Assembly: GCA_965644295.1 (NCBI GenBank)
Contig: CBFFRP010000394.1
Location: 62,001 to 126,000 of the forward strand
Direction: 5' to 3'
Length of the DNA: 64,000 nt
Origin: Paraphysomonas bandaiensis
Taxonomy: Eukaryota > Chrysophyceae
Shown here: in pieces, positions 1-10,611 of the stretch
Layout of the letters: the number at the start of each line of letters is the position of its first letter
How positions within the stretch are numbered: position 1 is the stretch's first letter
Notes under the pieces: model-generated
The model's database searches: none
The model's input: the letters and a program-made list of their open reading frames with translations, nothing else
What the model was told of the DNA's origin: nothing
Made by a program: the position numbers and the translations under genes

Positions 1-466
1 CAGACGATACAGATTAAGACGCGTCTTTCTAATTTGTGATACTAAGTGACACAAGATAAGATGGAGTACTAAAATGCTTTGTAGTATAAGAGCTATGTGA
101 AATTAGAATGTCACATTTCAAATATTTCAACTGTCAAAATGAGTATTGTTACTGCCACTACTAGGATTACCAAATGCACATCATTAACTTAAATCGATTC
201 TTTTCTATATACATTATCATCAACAAACGGAATATACAACCTAAAAAATTCAACTAATATAAAACACAGTGTCATACATAGATCTATAGGTAGACAGAGC
301 CCACAAAGTTGTAACACTCTGGCTGCTATATTCTGACAACTATATATGTGTTTTTTCAAGTGCCTGCCGCCTAAGCAATAGGGAGATAAGCCTATTACAA
401 CTATAGAATTCCTTTTAACAATTCAACCTCAAATCCACGGGGATCCATTTGTAAAACTGCACTCGG
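1..466. other. Intergenic, no gene seen
   Basis: AT-rich sequence downstream of the kinase gene. It presumably includes that gene's 3' UTR. I see no ORF with protein-like composition and no RNA gene. Confidence 0.5.
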
Positions 467-2516
467 CTACACTGATTCACTACGGCTCTTCATTTTCCTT
501 TTACGTTCTGCAGCGCTATGTTCATTATTACGTCTGTGGACAATTATTTCGGACATAATCTGACAACTAAATTTGAGCAACAGCCGCGATTATACGTTCT
601 AAGGATCTTACCTTTTTGCATATGTCTTTTTTCTGCTCAAGGCTGCGCTCTGGTACAATATTCATCACCAGACCTTGCTCCATGGTGATTTCCTTTCTCG
701 TATCTCTTACAGATGCCAAAAATGGGTGCGTGAGTGCCTCGTCTACAGTCACACGCTTCGATTTGTCAAACACCAGCATTGAACGCAGCAAGTCAATGGC
801 ATCGGGCGGTGCATCAGGAAGAAGACCATCAAGCGTCTACAGTGGCATTGCAAATTTGTTAGTTAACCATGTCATGTGCAACACAACTATAACATTACCT
901 GAGAGTGTGGTAGGTTCTGAAATTGCCGAAGGTACTCTCTTTGCACAGGATTGCACACACTTTCAATATCCTTCTCAGACGGAGGTCCAATGACCTGAAA
1001 TATAACACCGAGTTGATTCTTGTCAGTTTCTCCAGATGTGCGCTCTTGACTAAGAGGAGCAACGGCTCCCCCAGGGAATAACGGCCGCCCTTGTCCCAGT
1101 AGATCCCCCAGCACACATCCGATAGACCAAACATCCACAGCATGGTCATACTCCTCCAAAAGAATAATTTCAGGAGCACGATACCAGCGAGATACTACAT
1201 GTTGGGTAAGGTGACGGGACATGGAAGGTGGTGGTGGAGCGGGTAGATCCTCCTGTTGTACAGCAACTGTTTCTGACGTGTGTTCTCCTGCTATATCGGC
1301 GGCACCTGAAATTAATCCAGATACACCAGATATGACACCAGCAACACTGGTAAGGATACCGGGAGTGGTTGCCGGAACACCTGGGATTCCAGCTGGTAGA
1401 CAGGGGGCTATCGGAATTTGTGGAGGTTGAAGCATACACTCTCTGACAATATCACATGTTACAAAAGCACTCAAAAAGTAATACCATCTCAGCATAACTA
1501 GAAAACAAATAGCACTAAATAAAGTAGCTCGCGGTGTGGCTTACCTCCGCTCTACAATTCTTGCTAGACCGAAGTCCGTCAGCTTCACAGTAAGATCGTC
1601 TTCCCACAACAGTAAGTTTTCAGGCTTAATATCTACAACCACATGAGCACATCAACTGCAGCAGGAGTTAGTCAGTCATAGTACGTACCCCTATGTATAA
1701 TGTTCGCTGAATGTACATACTTAATTGCTAGCAGCAATTGGTATAGAATTTTTTTGGTCTCTTCGATAGTCACTTTCTTTCTCTTACGTCTTCTAAGTCG
1801 AATAAACTTGTCCAGATCATAATCAGCACACTCAAATACTAGTTGAAGAGTATCAAGAGAACCATCTTGACCACCTGCCTCAACCTGCCTTTCATCTTTA
1901 GGATTGAAGTTAGGAGCTCGTACATCGAGGAGAGTAATAACATTCGGGTGGTTCAACTTCCTGAAAACAAGAAAATATTTATGTAAGCAGGTATAATACA
2001 TAGCGTCTTGGATTTACCTTAACATATACAACTCGCGATAGAGGTAAAGACAGTAGTGGGACCTTTGGAATTGGAGCTGTGAACGAATAGTCTTAACAGC
2101 CACTTGTCTACTAGGATCCCTAAAAAAAGATTACACAATTTACTCCACCCTAAAAATATATACCTCAGGTCTCTGCTACGAACGACCTTGCCGAAAGACC
2201 CTTCGCCTAACACAGGCATCCCAGACACTGAATAGCTGGGCGGTAAATCATCATCATCGGACTGAGAATCACTCCCTTCACTATTTCCTAGTAGATAATC
2301 AGGACTACTATCAATCTCTAACATTCCTAAGTTACTTATAGGGAGCTCCTCTGTTGTAGAGGCAAACGTAACACTGCTTGATTTGTTATCTTTGTTTTTT
2401 GAATGTAGAAGTTTACATTCCGGACGTTTACAGGCGCTGTTATCAGGACACATGATCATTTGAGACAAAGTTAGCTTTGCACGGCCTTGATTTGGTACTT
2501 TTAATACTTTAGGCAT
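467..2516 (-). CDS. MAPK-like protein kinase with N-terminal CCCH zinc finger
   Basis: Seven exons joined in phase: 2516-2164, 2119-2018, 1960-1689, 1632-1545, 1442-899, 836-612 and 559-467, giving about 558 aa. Kinase landmarks are all visible: glycine loop GEGSFGKV, VAVK lysine, alpha-C RELYML, HRDIKPEN catalytic loop, DFGLAR, RWYRAPE and DVWSIGC. This is the CMGC/MAPK type. The phospho-motif before RWYRAPE is T-Q-H instead of T-x-Y, recalling the TxH class of divergent protist MAPKs such as Plasmodium map-2. About 75 Gly/Pro/Val-rich residues are inserted between DFGLAR and TQH. Residues about 23-38 have C-x5-C-x4-C-x3-H spacing, as in Nab2/ZC3H14-type poly(A)-binding fingers, followed by an acidic linker. 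The last exon is inferred; without splicing at 612 the protein stops at 567. Substrate unknown. Confidence 0.85.
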
Positions 2517-3933
2517 GAGGGTAGTGATGTGGTTATGTTATGTCCAGTTGTTAAAGTAAATATTTAGCTTCGTCAATTCACTTGAAAAATACAAGCGAGA
2601 AAATGTGTTTTGTCTAATTTTTAAATAAGAAATTCTTAGTTTCTGTACTTTTGTGCCACTTGGTGTCTATTCAAGCTTAGGAGAAAGATGGAAATTTTGC
2701 CAACATTTCTCTGTGCCTGAGGAAATTTCTACTGGCAACACTCCATGCGACGGAATTATATCGTGCGTGGTACACTGTATGAATGTATTCTGGGTGTAGT
2801 ATAATAACTTATGTACTGGTGTACCTATATACTGTATATATCTACTCTGTAGGTACAAATGTATGTAAAGTAGTTTGGACACCATACCTATACACAGCCG
2901 ACCATATGGTGTGAATATGTCCTTTCTACTACGACTATCTCTTGTTATCGTATTTGTATCATAGGGAGCTGTATATGATACATATGCGATATGAATGAAA
3001 TATCGATGGTACGTTAAGGGCCCAGTAGGGTTGTAATGGAGCACGATGGACACCCTATAGTTGTGGTTGGCCATAAAAGCGACACACAAGACGGGTACTG
3101 TTGTCGTGCTCAAAGCCGTCTTGTGTGTTTCCTTTATGGACACAACTAGGGGGTCCTTCGTCCTGTTGATATTGTCATATTTTTACGTCAGCTTGATCGC
3201 GTCGATCGACTCGTTGCTGAGATGCTCATAAATAAATGCATAAAAAGCAGAACTACGCATTGCTGTTAGCATATGGAAGATTACCTCTCTTATACTGGGT
3301 GAGTGTTCTTCGAATTACTCCTTCATCAACTAGCAAGAAGTTGGTGATATTTAGACAAAATAATCCTGATCTATAGCACTTGAAGGCATCTGGCTGCAGT
3401 GTATATCTTGCGATAGTCTTGCTTTAAAGATATTATGTAGGTATCGTCCATCACTAGGATGAAATACGTAGTATTATCACTATTCTACTAACACAACAAC
3501 GTATCAGCTGCATTGTAGCAACGAAGTGTGTCCGCTGTTTTCGCAGTCGTTGCACTGTATAGACTTTCTACACTGTGATTTTGAACCTGTCAGAATTGCT
3601 GGTATAGTTATAACTGGCAACTGGAATGCCTTATTCACGAGGAGTAGAGCCGACCAAGAGACGAGGGTACATTATTATCTCAAGGTGCAGATGAACTTGG
3701 CTAATACGTAGTACAACAAATATATTACTTGGGTTAACGTGAGTTTTAAATATTTGATACAACATGTCTGAAAGAGAAAGCATTAAATTTTAATTATCTT
3801 AATCGAACTTAGAAATGAATAAATAATCGGAATACCCATCAAAGTAGCGGTCTACGGAAACATATATACATAGAACACAGCGTAAGATTATAATACATAA
3901 AAATCGTTGAACCCTAAGATTATTCGAAGTATA
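2517..3933. other. Intergenic, no gene supported
   Basis: About 1.4 kb between the kinase start and the coiled-coil gene's stop. Open frames here (for example 2667-3143 on the minus strand) have low-complexity, Tyr/Thr/Ile-rich composition and no domain. The sequence just upstream of 2516 presumably holds the kinase promoter, but no motif stands out. Confidence 0.5.
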
Positions 3934-4785
3934 TCACCAGTATTCATCACTCTGCTGCTGCAATATCTCATTCCCTGTCTTGAACTCCACCCGTGAAATA
4001 GTTATCTCGTTGCACACTTTCCTTCTTTTCACTGTCTTAAACCATGGGCGAGATTGCGATTCGTTAAATGAGTCGTTTACACTGTTACCAATATCGGTGC
4101 TATCTGGGTACATAACTTGGTTCATTTCCTTCGAACCTGATCCGCATTTGTTCCTTTTCTCCAACTGGGTACGCATGTGTGAATTCTTCTTGACAAGCCC
4201 GTCCACACATGCAAGAATAAGCGCTGATGCCTGTTCCTCCTCCTCTAATCTACTCTGCATAGACCTCTCTTCTTCCTTCTCGACACGGCGTCTGTAATTC
4301 AACCGTGCCCGAAGTAGCCCTTTCAGGTCATCAACTTCGCCCTCCACAGATTCCAATATTGAATCCCAATTACATGGTGGTGACGGAAGCTTAGCTAACT
4401 CTTCAATTGCTTCTAGTTCATTTGTACATGCAGATTCGATCTTTTTGAAAAAGAAATTAGGAATAAAAGCTATCCGGCTGTCGAGGGAATCGAGCTCCAG
4501 AGCTAACACTGCTCTTCTTTTACTCAATTCTTGTAACTCTTTCATTGCAATAGAGTTCTTTTTTGATATAGTCTGAAATACAGTAAATCATTCTCTGCAG
4601 TTACAAAAATGATCAGGTTTAACCTCACATTTGCTCCTTAATTCTGCTTCAGTTTCACGTTCTTGATTAGTGGCTTCACGTTCTTTAGCTAATACATCTT
4701 CCAGATGACTACACCTCTCCATTGCGTGTTCAAGTTCGAGTGATACACTCTGAAACTTGCGTTGTAGTTCTGATATAGTATCCAT
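3934..4785 (-). CDS. Coiled-coil protein of unknown function
   Basis: Two exons, 4785-4624 and 4572-3934, joined in phase 0 across a 51-bp intron with GT and TTTCAG ends; about 266 aa. The N-terminal 100 residues and residues about 130-200 are Glu/Lys/Leu-rich heptad-like coiled coil. Between them is a short hydrophobic patch around the motif IPNFFFKKIE. The C terminus has a basic patch (KTVKRRK), possibly a nuclear signal. The layout loosely resembles small kinetochore or spindle coiled-coil proteins, but I cannot assign a family. It is head-to-head with the SIM/AT-hook gene, with 458 bp between their start codons. Confidence 0.7.
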
Positions 4786-5243
4786 TTATGGTACACTTGT
4801 TTGTCGAATACTATAATGGTTGTTGTCCATATGTGTATGATACTTATATATGGGGTAATGGAGTGGATATAAGGTGAAGGAATGTAGTATAGTAACACAG
4901 TTGATCACAGCAGTACTGGTACGGTGGTATGATAGGCTTGAGTTGTTGGTATCATATATGAGACTCACAGCAATATATACTCACTTCTTTTTATATTGAC
5001 GAATAATATAATAGAAACACTGTTATCAAGTGTTTGGTTGGCTAACCCTGTTGTCTACAAAAACACTTCACTCATATGAATACAGAATACCAGAATACCA
5101 GAATACATATACAATTTGGACATAGCTGCCTATTTCAAATTAGTCGCATATCACTATTAATTTAATTATCGCTCATATCAAGGTCATTCACAGTTGATTG
5201 TATAGTAGTTGTATAGAATTAAGAGTATCATACATATCTACTA
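4786..5243. promoter_or_regulatory. Head-to-head intergenic region
   Basis: 458 bp separating two divergent start codons, so it must contain both promoters unless they lie in the genes. It is AT-rich, with a short direct repeat of 'agaataccagaatac' type near 5085-5110. No TATA box or other known element is recognised with confidence. Confidence 0.4.
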
Positions 5244-7893
5244 ATGAGTGGTATACATACACCTGTAATCGACTTAACAATTGATGATGAGGTGAACTCA
5301 TATATACCAACTTCTATACCACCATCTCCCTTTCCGTATCATATGGTTAGAAGCGATAATATTATATCAGTAGATTTAACAATAGATAATCCACCTCCTA
5401 TAAATAAAGGAACAAAAATTTCATCTCGAAAACGTCAAAGTGAGAGCAGTAGTGATACTGTCACTATTGGTGTACCCGAAAGTGCTTCTGCTGCAAGGAC
5501 AAGGAATAATATCCCCCCTGGACCCCCCGTGCCATCACAATCGGCTGCAGAGGTATATTGAGGAGTGATTATGTAATTTTTCTAATTTGTTTCTGGTACA
5601 CTGCAGCAACGATCTATTGTAGCTAGCCTTGGAACTCTGGGCAAAGAACCTGTTGCAAAGAAAGGGACAAAAACTCAATCTCGAAAACGTCAAAGAGAGA
5701 GCAGTGGTGATACTGCCACTATTAGTGTACCCGACAGTGTCTTTTCTGCAAGGACAAGGAATAATATCCCCCCTGGACCCCCCGTGCCATCACAATCGGC
5801 TGCAGAGGTATATTGAGGAGTGATTATGTAATTTTTCTAATTTGTTTCTGGTACACTGCAGCAACCATCTATTGTAGCTAGCCTTGGGACTCTGGGCAAA
5901 GAGCCCGTTGCAAAGAAAGGTAGGGGAAGACCTCCAACTCGAAAGCAGCAAAGAGAGAGTAGTGGTGATACTGTCACTATTAGTGTACCGGACAGTGCTT
6001 CTGCTGCAAGGACAAGGAATAATACCCCCCCTGGACCCCCCGTGCCATCACAATCGGCTGCAGAGGTATATTGAGGAGTGATTATGTAATTTTTCTAATT
6101 TGTTTCTGGTACACTGCAGCAACCATCTATTGTAGCTAGCCTTGGAACTCTGGGCAAAGAGCCCGTTGCAAAGAAAGGTAGGGGAAGACCTCCAACTCGA
6201 AAGCAGCAAAGAGAGAGTAGTGGTGATACTGTCACTATTAGTGTACCGGACAGTGCTTCTGCTGCAAGGACAAGGAATAATACCCCCCCTGGACCCCCCG
6301 TGCCATCACAATCGGCTGCAGAGGTATATTGAGGAGTGATTATGTAATTTTTCTAATTTGTTTCTGGTACAATGCAGCAACCATCTATTGTAGCTAGCCT
6401 TGGGACTCTGGGCAAAGAGCCCGTTGCAAAGAAAGGTAGGGGAAGACCTCCAACTCGAAAGCAACAAAGTGAGAGCAGTAGTGGTACTGCCACTACTAGT
6501 GTACCCGACAGTGCTTCTGCTGCAAGGACAAGGAATAATACCCCCCCTGGACCCCCCGTGCCATCACAATCGGCTGCAGAGGTATATTGAGGAGTGATTA
6601 TGTAATTTTTCTAATTTGTTTCTGGTACAATGCAGCAACCATCTGTTGTAGCTAGCGGTAGGAACAGCGACTCATCCTCTTCTTCATCGGTTACGGTGGC
6701 TACCGCAAAGCCTATAGTTCGGAAGATCTCTCCAGAGCCTATAGTAAATTACCCGGTTCGTATACTTTATTCTGTTCTATAACTCTAACTTGATGAATAG
6801 GGGGCAGCCTATTTAATTCCGTGGTCTGATGAAAGAAGCAGGCGTGCATATGAAGCCCTTGAACAAGATGTGTTGAAGAAGAAGCGCCCTGTCTCACTTC
6901 CCAATGCAACATCTCCTCCTCAATTGAATGGGGAACCCGTTTCAGAAGAATATGAAACGGACATCTTCATGGACCTTTTGAACGCTTTACGGGATGACGG
7001 AACACAGTTTTTAGACGCAGAAGTTGCTATTTTGCTTTACGGAAATATGGTACCCCCCATATTTTTATCTAGTTTGGTGAAGCTGGTGTTGGAAACGATA
7101 GATAGTAGTGACAGGGACTCTGTCGAACAGTGGGAATATAGACAGGAGGTAAGGTGTTTTATTTCATACGCAACTCGATCTTATATGTTGATCTCAGACA
7201 TTACACGCTGTATTATTTCATATGTCGAGGTCACACATCAAACACAAGACTTTATTGCACTGGCGTCCGGTGGGTACTTTACTCTGCTATAACTCAATAT
7301 AGACCGAAATAATTCTGAAGGCAGGATATAGACGTGCTGTATGATGCGGTGAGTCAGCTTTCTCTTCGTGCGACGAACGGTGAAAAGATTACACCTGCAC
7401 ATCTTCTATTCCTTGATATACTCACACAACGCTATGGGGAGACAACTGTTGACAAAAGATCATTAACTCCTCTAGACTGCCATGATCGGGCGACGAAGCT
7501 GTTGGCAGCAGCTCAGGGATGTTTTCGGGGCGTTGAGTCGAGAGATCCAGAAATATCTTCTTGCTGCTCTAAAATTATTGCCGCCATAGTGAAAGCAGTT
7601 TGGTTGCCTATATTTTACGCCTCGAGTCCCGAGCGGAAGGGAAGTCGAATCGTTGGAGCGAATGTGGTCGGTATTTTTTCTCATTGTGGTATAAAAGGAA
7701 ACGATATGAATATATTAATTAGTTGTTCTGATTATGATTTAATGGGGAAGTATATGCATATTAGTGTGTAGTTTTTTGTGCGTAGAAGATAAAATATTTT
7801 TGATGTACTACAATAATTAATACGCGCTCTGTTTGCTGCAGTGCACTACTCGTTGACTTTATTACTCCGCTGTATCGAATTTATGAAAGTTAA
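5244..7893 (+). CDS. SIM and AT-hook protein with tandem duplicated exons
   Basis: Exons: 5244-5552, 5607-5807, 5862-6065, 6120-6323, 6378-6581, 6636-6755, 6801-7148, 7325-7749 and probably 7842-7893. Without the last splice the frame stops at 7771. The product is about 690 aa. Near the N terminus are two SUMO-interacting-type motifs, VIDLTIDDE (residues 8-16) and SVDLTIDN (about residue 43), acidic downstream as in PIAS-type SIMs. Exons 3-5 each encode an AT-hook-like GRGRPPTRK followed by a Ser/Thr and Pro-rich segment; exon 2 has a diverged version. The C-terminal 270 residues look helical and globular. Inference: a nuclear, SUMO-binding, minor-groove DNA-binding protein. A SIMC1/SLF2-like role is conceivable but not shown. 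Confidence 0.8.
5607..6635 (+). repeat. Tandem exon-plus-intron cassettes, 258-bp unit
   Basis: Four consecutive exon-intron units begin at 5607, 5862, 6120 and 6378. Three units are 258 bp (204-bp exon plus 54-bp intron) and the first is 255 bp. The 54-bp introns are nearly identical in all copies and match the intron at 5553-5606. Exons are phase 0-0, so each duplication keeps the frame and adds one AT-hook repeat. Near-identity of introns as well as exons shows recent expansion or homogenisation at the DNA level. Confidence 0.9.
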
Positions 7894-8129
7894 CTGCGCA
7901 TATCTTTTCAACAGGGCTGCGTAAAAGTAAATTGGTTTCCAATTATTGGCATTGCAATAATAGAAATAAGGACTTCAAAAGTAATTACAGTTATAACTTT
8001 CTTTAATCGTCAACTTTTGCAAGTAAATGACATTTCAGTGCGTATACTAGTTACTACACGAAGTCATAAGTTGTACAAAGTTTGTACTACAAACGTACAA
8101 AGTACATTTAGCTTCATCGGTGGACCTCA

Positions 8130-8850
8130 GCAAAAGTACCTATAGGTAGGTACCTATAGGAGACCTATAGGTACTTTATTAATTAAATCTCCTAGTACCT
8201 ATTAGGAACTTGTCTAGTACCTATAGGTACATTTTAGCTCAATAGGTAGTACCTATACCAGCTTCAGATAGGACCACCTATAGGTGGCAAGACCAGCTAT
8301 AGGTGGGTCCTATTTCTTGGTACCTAATAATTGCATTAGGAACCCCTATTAGGCACTACCTTTTTGACCTATAGGTACTAAGCAAGTTCCTAATAATGAC
8401 CTATAGGTACAAACAAGTACCTAATACGGACCTATAGGTACGACCTATACGTGTCCTATAGGTACTTAATAATTTCCTAATAGGTACTTATCGGTACCTA
8501 TAGGTACTACCTAGTATTGACATTGCTACCTATAGGTAGTAGTACCTATAGGTAGCAAGATCAGCTATAGGTGGGTCCTATTTCTTGGTACCTAACAATC
8601 GAATTAGGAACCCCTATTAGGTATTAATTTTGACCTATAGGTACTACCTAGATAGCTAACATATACCTATAGGTGTAGTACCTATAGGTGGCAAGACTAG
8701 CTATAGGTGGATCCTATTTATTGGTACCTAATAATCGTATTAGAAACCCCTATTAGGCACTACCTTTTTGACCTATAGGTACTACCTAGTTAGGTAACAC
8801 ACACCTATAGTTGTAGAACCTACTAAATACCCTGCCACCTATAGGTACGA
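8130..8850. repeat. Left ACCTATAGGT palindrome array
   Basis: Irregularly spaced copies of the 10-bp palindrome ACCTATAGGT, with variants containing CCTATTAGG or GACCTATAGGTAC. Longer blocks recur, such as 'agctataggtgggtcctat' near 8296 and 8572. No reading frame survives. The same motif is dense only here and at 14053-14790 in this window. Confidence 0.9.
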
Positions 8851-9069
8851 TGCAGCCCAGCCTACAAACCACACACTGCTCATAAAACGCTATACAACAT
8901 TAGTATCGTTTATAGAGAAGAGTACAAGACAAATCAAATCAGCATACACACTCGAAAGAACAGAAAACACACACTCGAAAGCGATATATGAATAAAATCG
9001 ATAATAAAAAATAGCCAGCTTGAAAACTGACTATGCCTAACATCGGAGGAAATGGTTAATACACATACC

Positions 9070-10293
9070 TTACCAATCTTTCAAAACTATAGACGCCTCA
9101 TCAGGCTCCTCAATGTACTCTGAAGCTTCGATCTTTTTCTTCTCTTTCTTCAGTAGTCTCCACGTACTGAAATATCTTGTTCTCTGGGAGTGGAAATAGA
9201 GAAATGCGCCTTCTTTTTCCAAGAAAGCGCGTCGTGATATTTTAATCGCATCAACTCTTGATTTGGCTCTCGATGCCAGATAAGCAGTCCAGGCATCACT
9301 ACTGGTAGGGGGAGATTCGGACGCCTGCTGTAGTCGATCGTACAGCATCTCCTGAGCTGTCGACTCTATCATGGCGCTAGTTTCGTTAACAAACGTCATG
9401 GGATCACTGCTATCATTATGACTATAAGCTCCAATTAAAACACAGACGGCTTCGACAGCAGTCTGCATGAAGGAATCTTCACTGTTCCATTGATGTTCTC
9501 GAGGGCAGTTACCTAGTCAAACAATGAGTTTATAGAAAACAAATATTTGACTTACCATCTTTCAAGGAATTTCTTAATTCCTCCTCGAATGCACTATCCA
9601 ACCAGGGGGTCTGGTCGGTATAAAGAGCATGATAGCATAATCTAATCTTCGTTTTTAAATTATCAGCCACCTTTCGCACATATTTCATTACGTCTCTGTA
9701 AACTATGTGAGACATGTAATAATAACAGACTCAATCAAATACCTCGATGACGAAATTGCAGCTATGACACCGCTCTGAAGCATTGTTTCATTCGGCACAA
9801 ATGCTCCTTCTTTACAAGCTAGTTGAAATGCCTGTTATAATTAAGTCACATACTTATAAATATATTAAATTCACCTTATTATGGGGAGCTTGCATATCAA
9901 TTCCGTTTTTTGATATTAATGCAAGTATCAGCCGCATGAGGAGTTCGAAGTGTTCCTCAATGGGAGATATTTCCCCAGTGTCCAGTTTACAATGTAACCG
10001 AGCATACATCATCTCCTGATGATACGGGAGAAAGCTTGGGGATGAGGCAACCACGGCGCACTCTGCTGCCCCACGACAAGATCTTCCCGGTACAAAACTG
10101 TCGACAATAACTTCGTCCTTACGTTCTTCGTCCGAAGACTGACTTAAGGTTGCAAGGTTTCAATTTCTGACGATGAGTGACATTGCTCAGGTATAGTTAT
10201 ATTGGGCCTGCTGCACAGAGGCTTCTTCCTGGGAGGTGACTGTGCAGTACAAAATGTGCGATCCATTTTACGGTTTCCACTGCGCTGCGCCAT
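9070..10293 (-). CDS. Transposon-borne helical accessory protein, unknown
   Basis: Secure exons: 10138-9875, 9831-9743, 9695-9556 and 9512-9070. They join in phase through introns of 43-47 bp. A first exon starting at ATG 10293 (basic, Ser/Pro-rich) is likely, but its donor could not be placed. The spliced product is about 310 aa plus that exon. It is largely alpha-helical with no recognisable catalytic motif. The C-terminal third is rich in Lys/Arg/Glu (KKEKKKIEASEY) and ends with an acidic tail. It lies between the left palindrome array and the divergent transposase gene. By analogy with accessory genes of CMC elements it may bind the subterminal motifs, but that is inference only. Confidence 0.55.
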
Positions 10294-10611
10294 CTGATAA
10301 CGATAATGATGATAATGAATACGATAAATATGATGAAATAATGATGATTACATATATATGTATATGACTGTTTATGGAATTCATCTTTCGGAAAGTGAAG
10401 AGACATTCACATACTCTCACTTCGACTTCTGACTTCGAAGTTCTCACACTTCGACTTCCGACTTCAGAATCATTCTTCAGTTTGTTTTTTATGGTACTGC
10501 TGTATACTGTACATGGTATACATATAGCAGAGCACATATGTACAGTATACAAAACTGTCCAGAGGGAAACACAAAGGTGTGTACATGTACACATGTACAC
10601 TGTTGGATACA
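10294..10611. promoter_or_regulatory. Divergent promoter region inside the transposon
   Basis: About 320 bp between the start codons of the accessory and transposase genes. It contains a tandem 'cacttcgacttc' repeat near 10418-10462 and a 'tgtacatgtacac' palindrome near 10580. No TATA box is certain. Confidence 0.4.

Noticed and set aside
2667-3143. 158-codon minus-strand ORF upstream of the kinase
   Set aside because: Composition is Tyr/Thr/Ile/His-biased with no motif, no splice partners and no neighbouring support; likely chance.
7842-7870. CACTA terminal sequence as the left transposon end
   Set aside because: 'CACTACTCG' at about 7845 has no inverted partner at the right side; CATCGGTGG at 8115 does.
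5244-10293. Pairing of the SIM/AT-hook gene with the 9070-10293 gene as an SMC5/6 loader pair
   Set aside because: The second gene lies inside the transposon boundaries, and no sequence motif supports Nse5/Nse6 or SLF2 homology.
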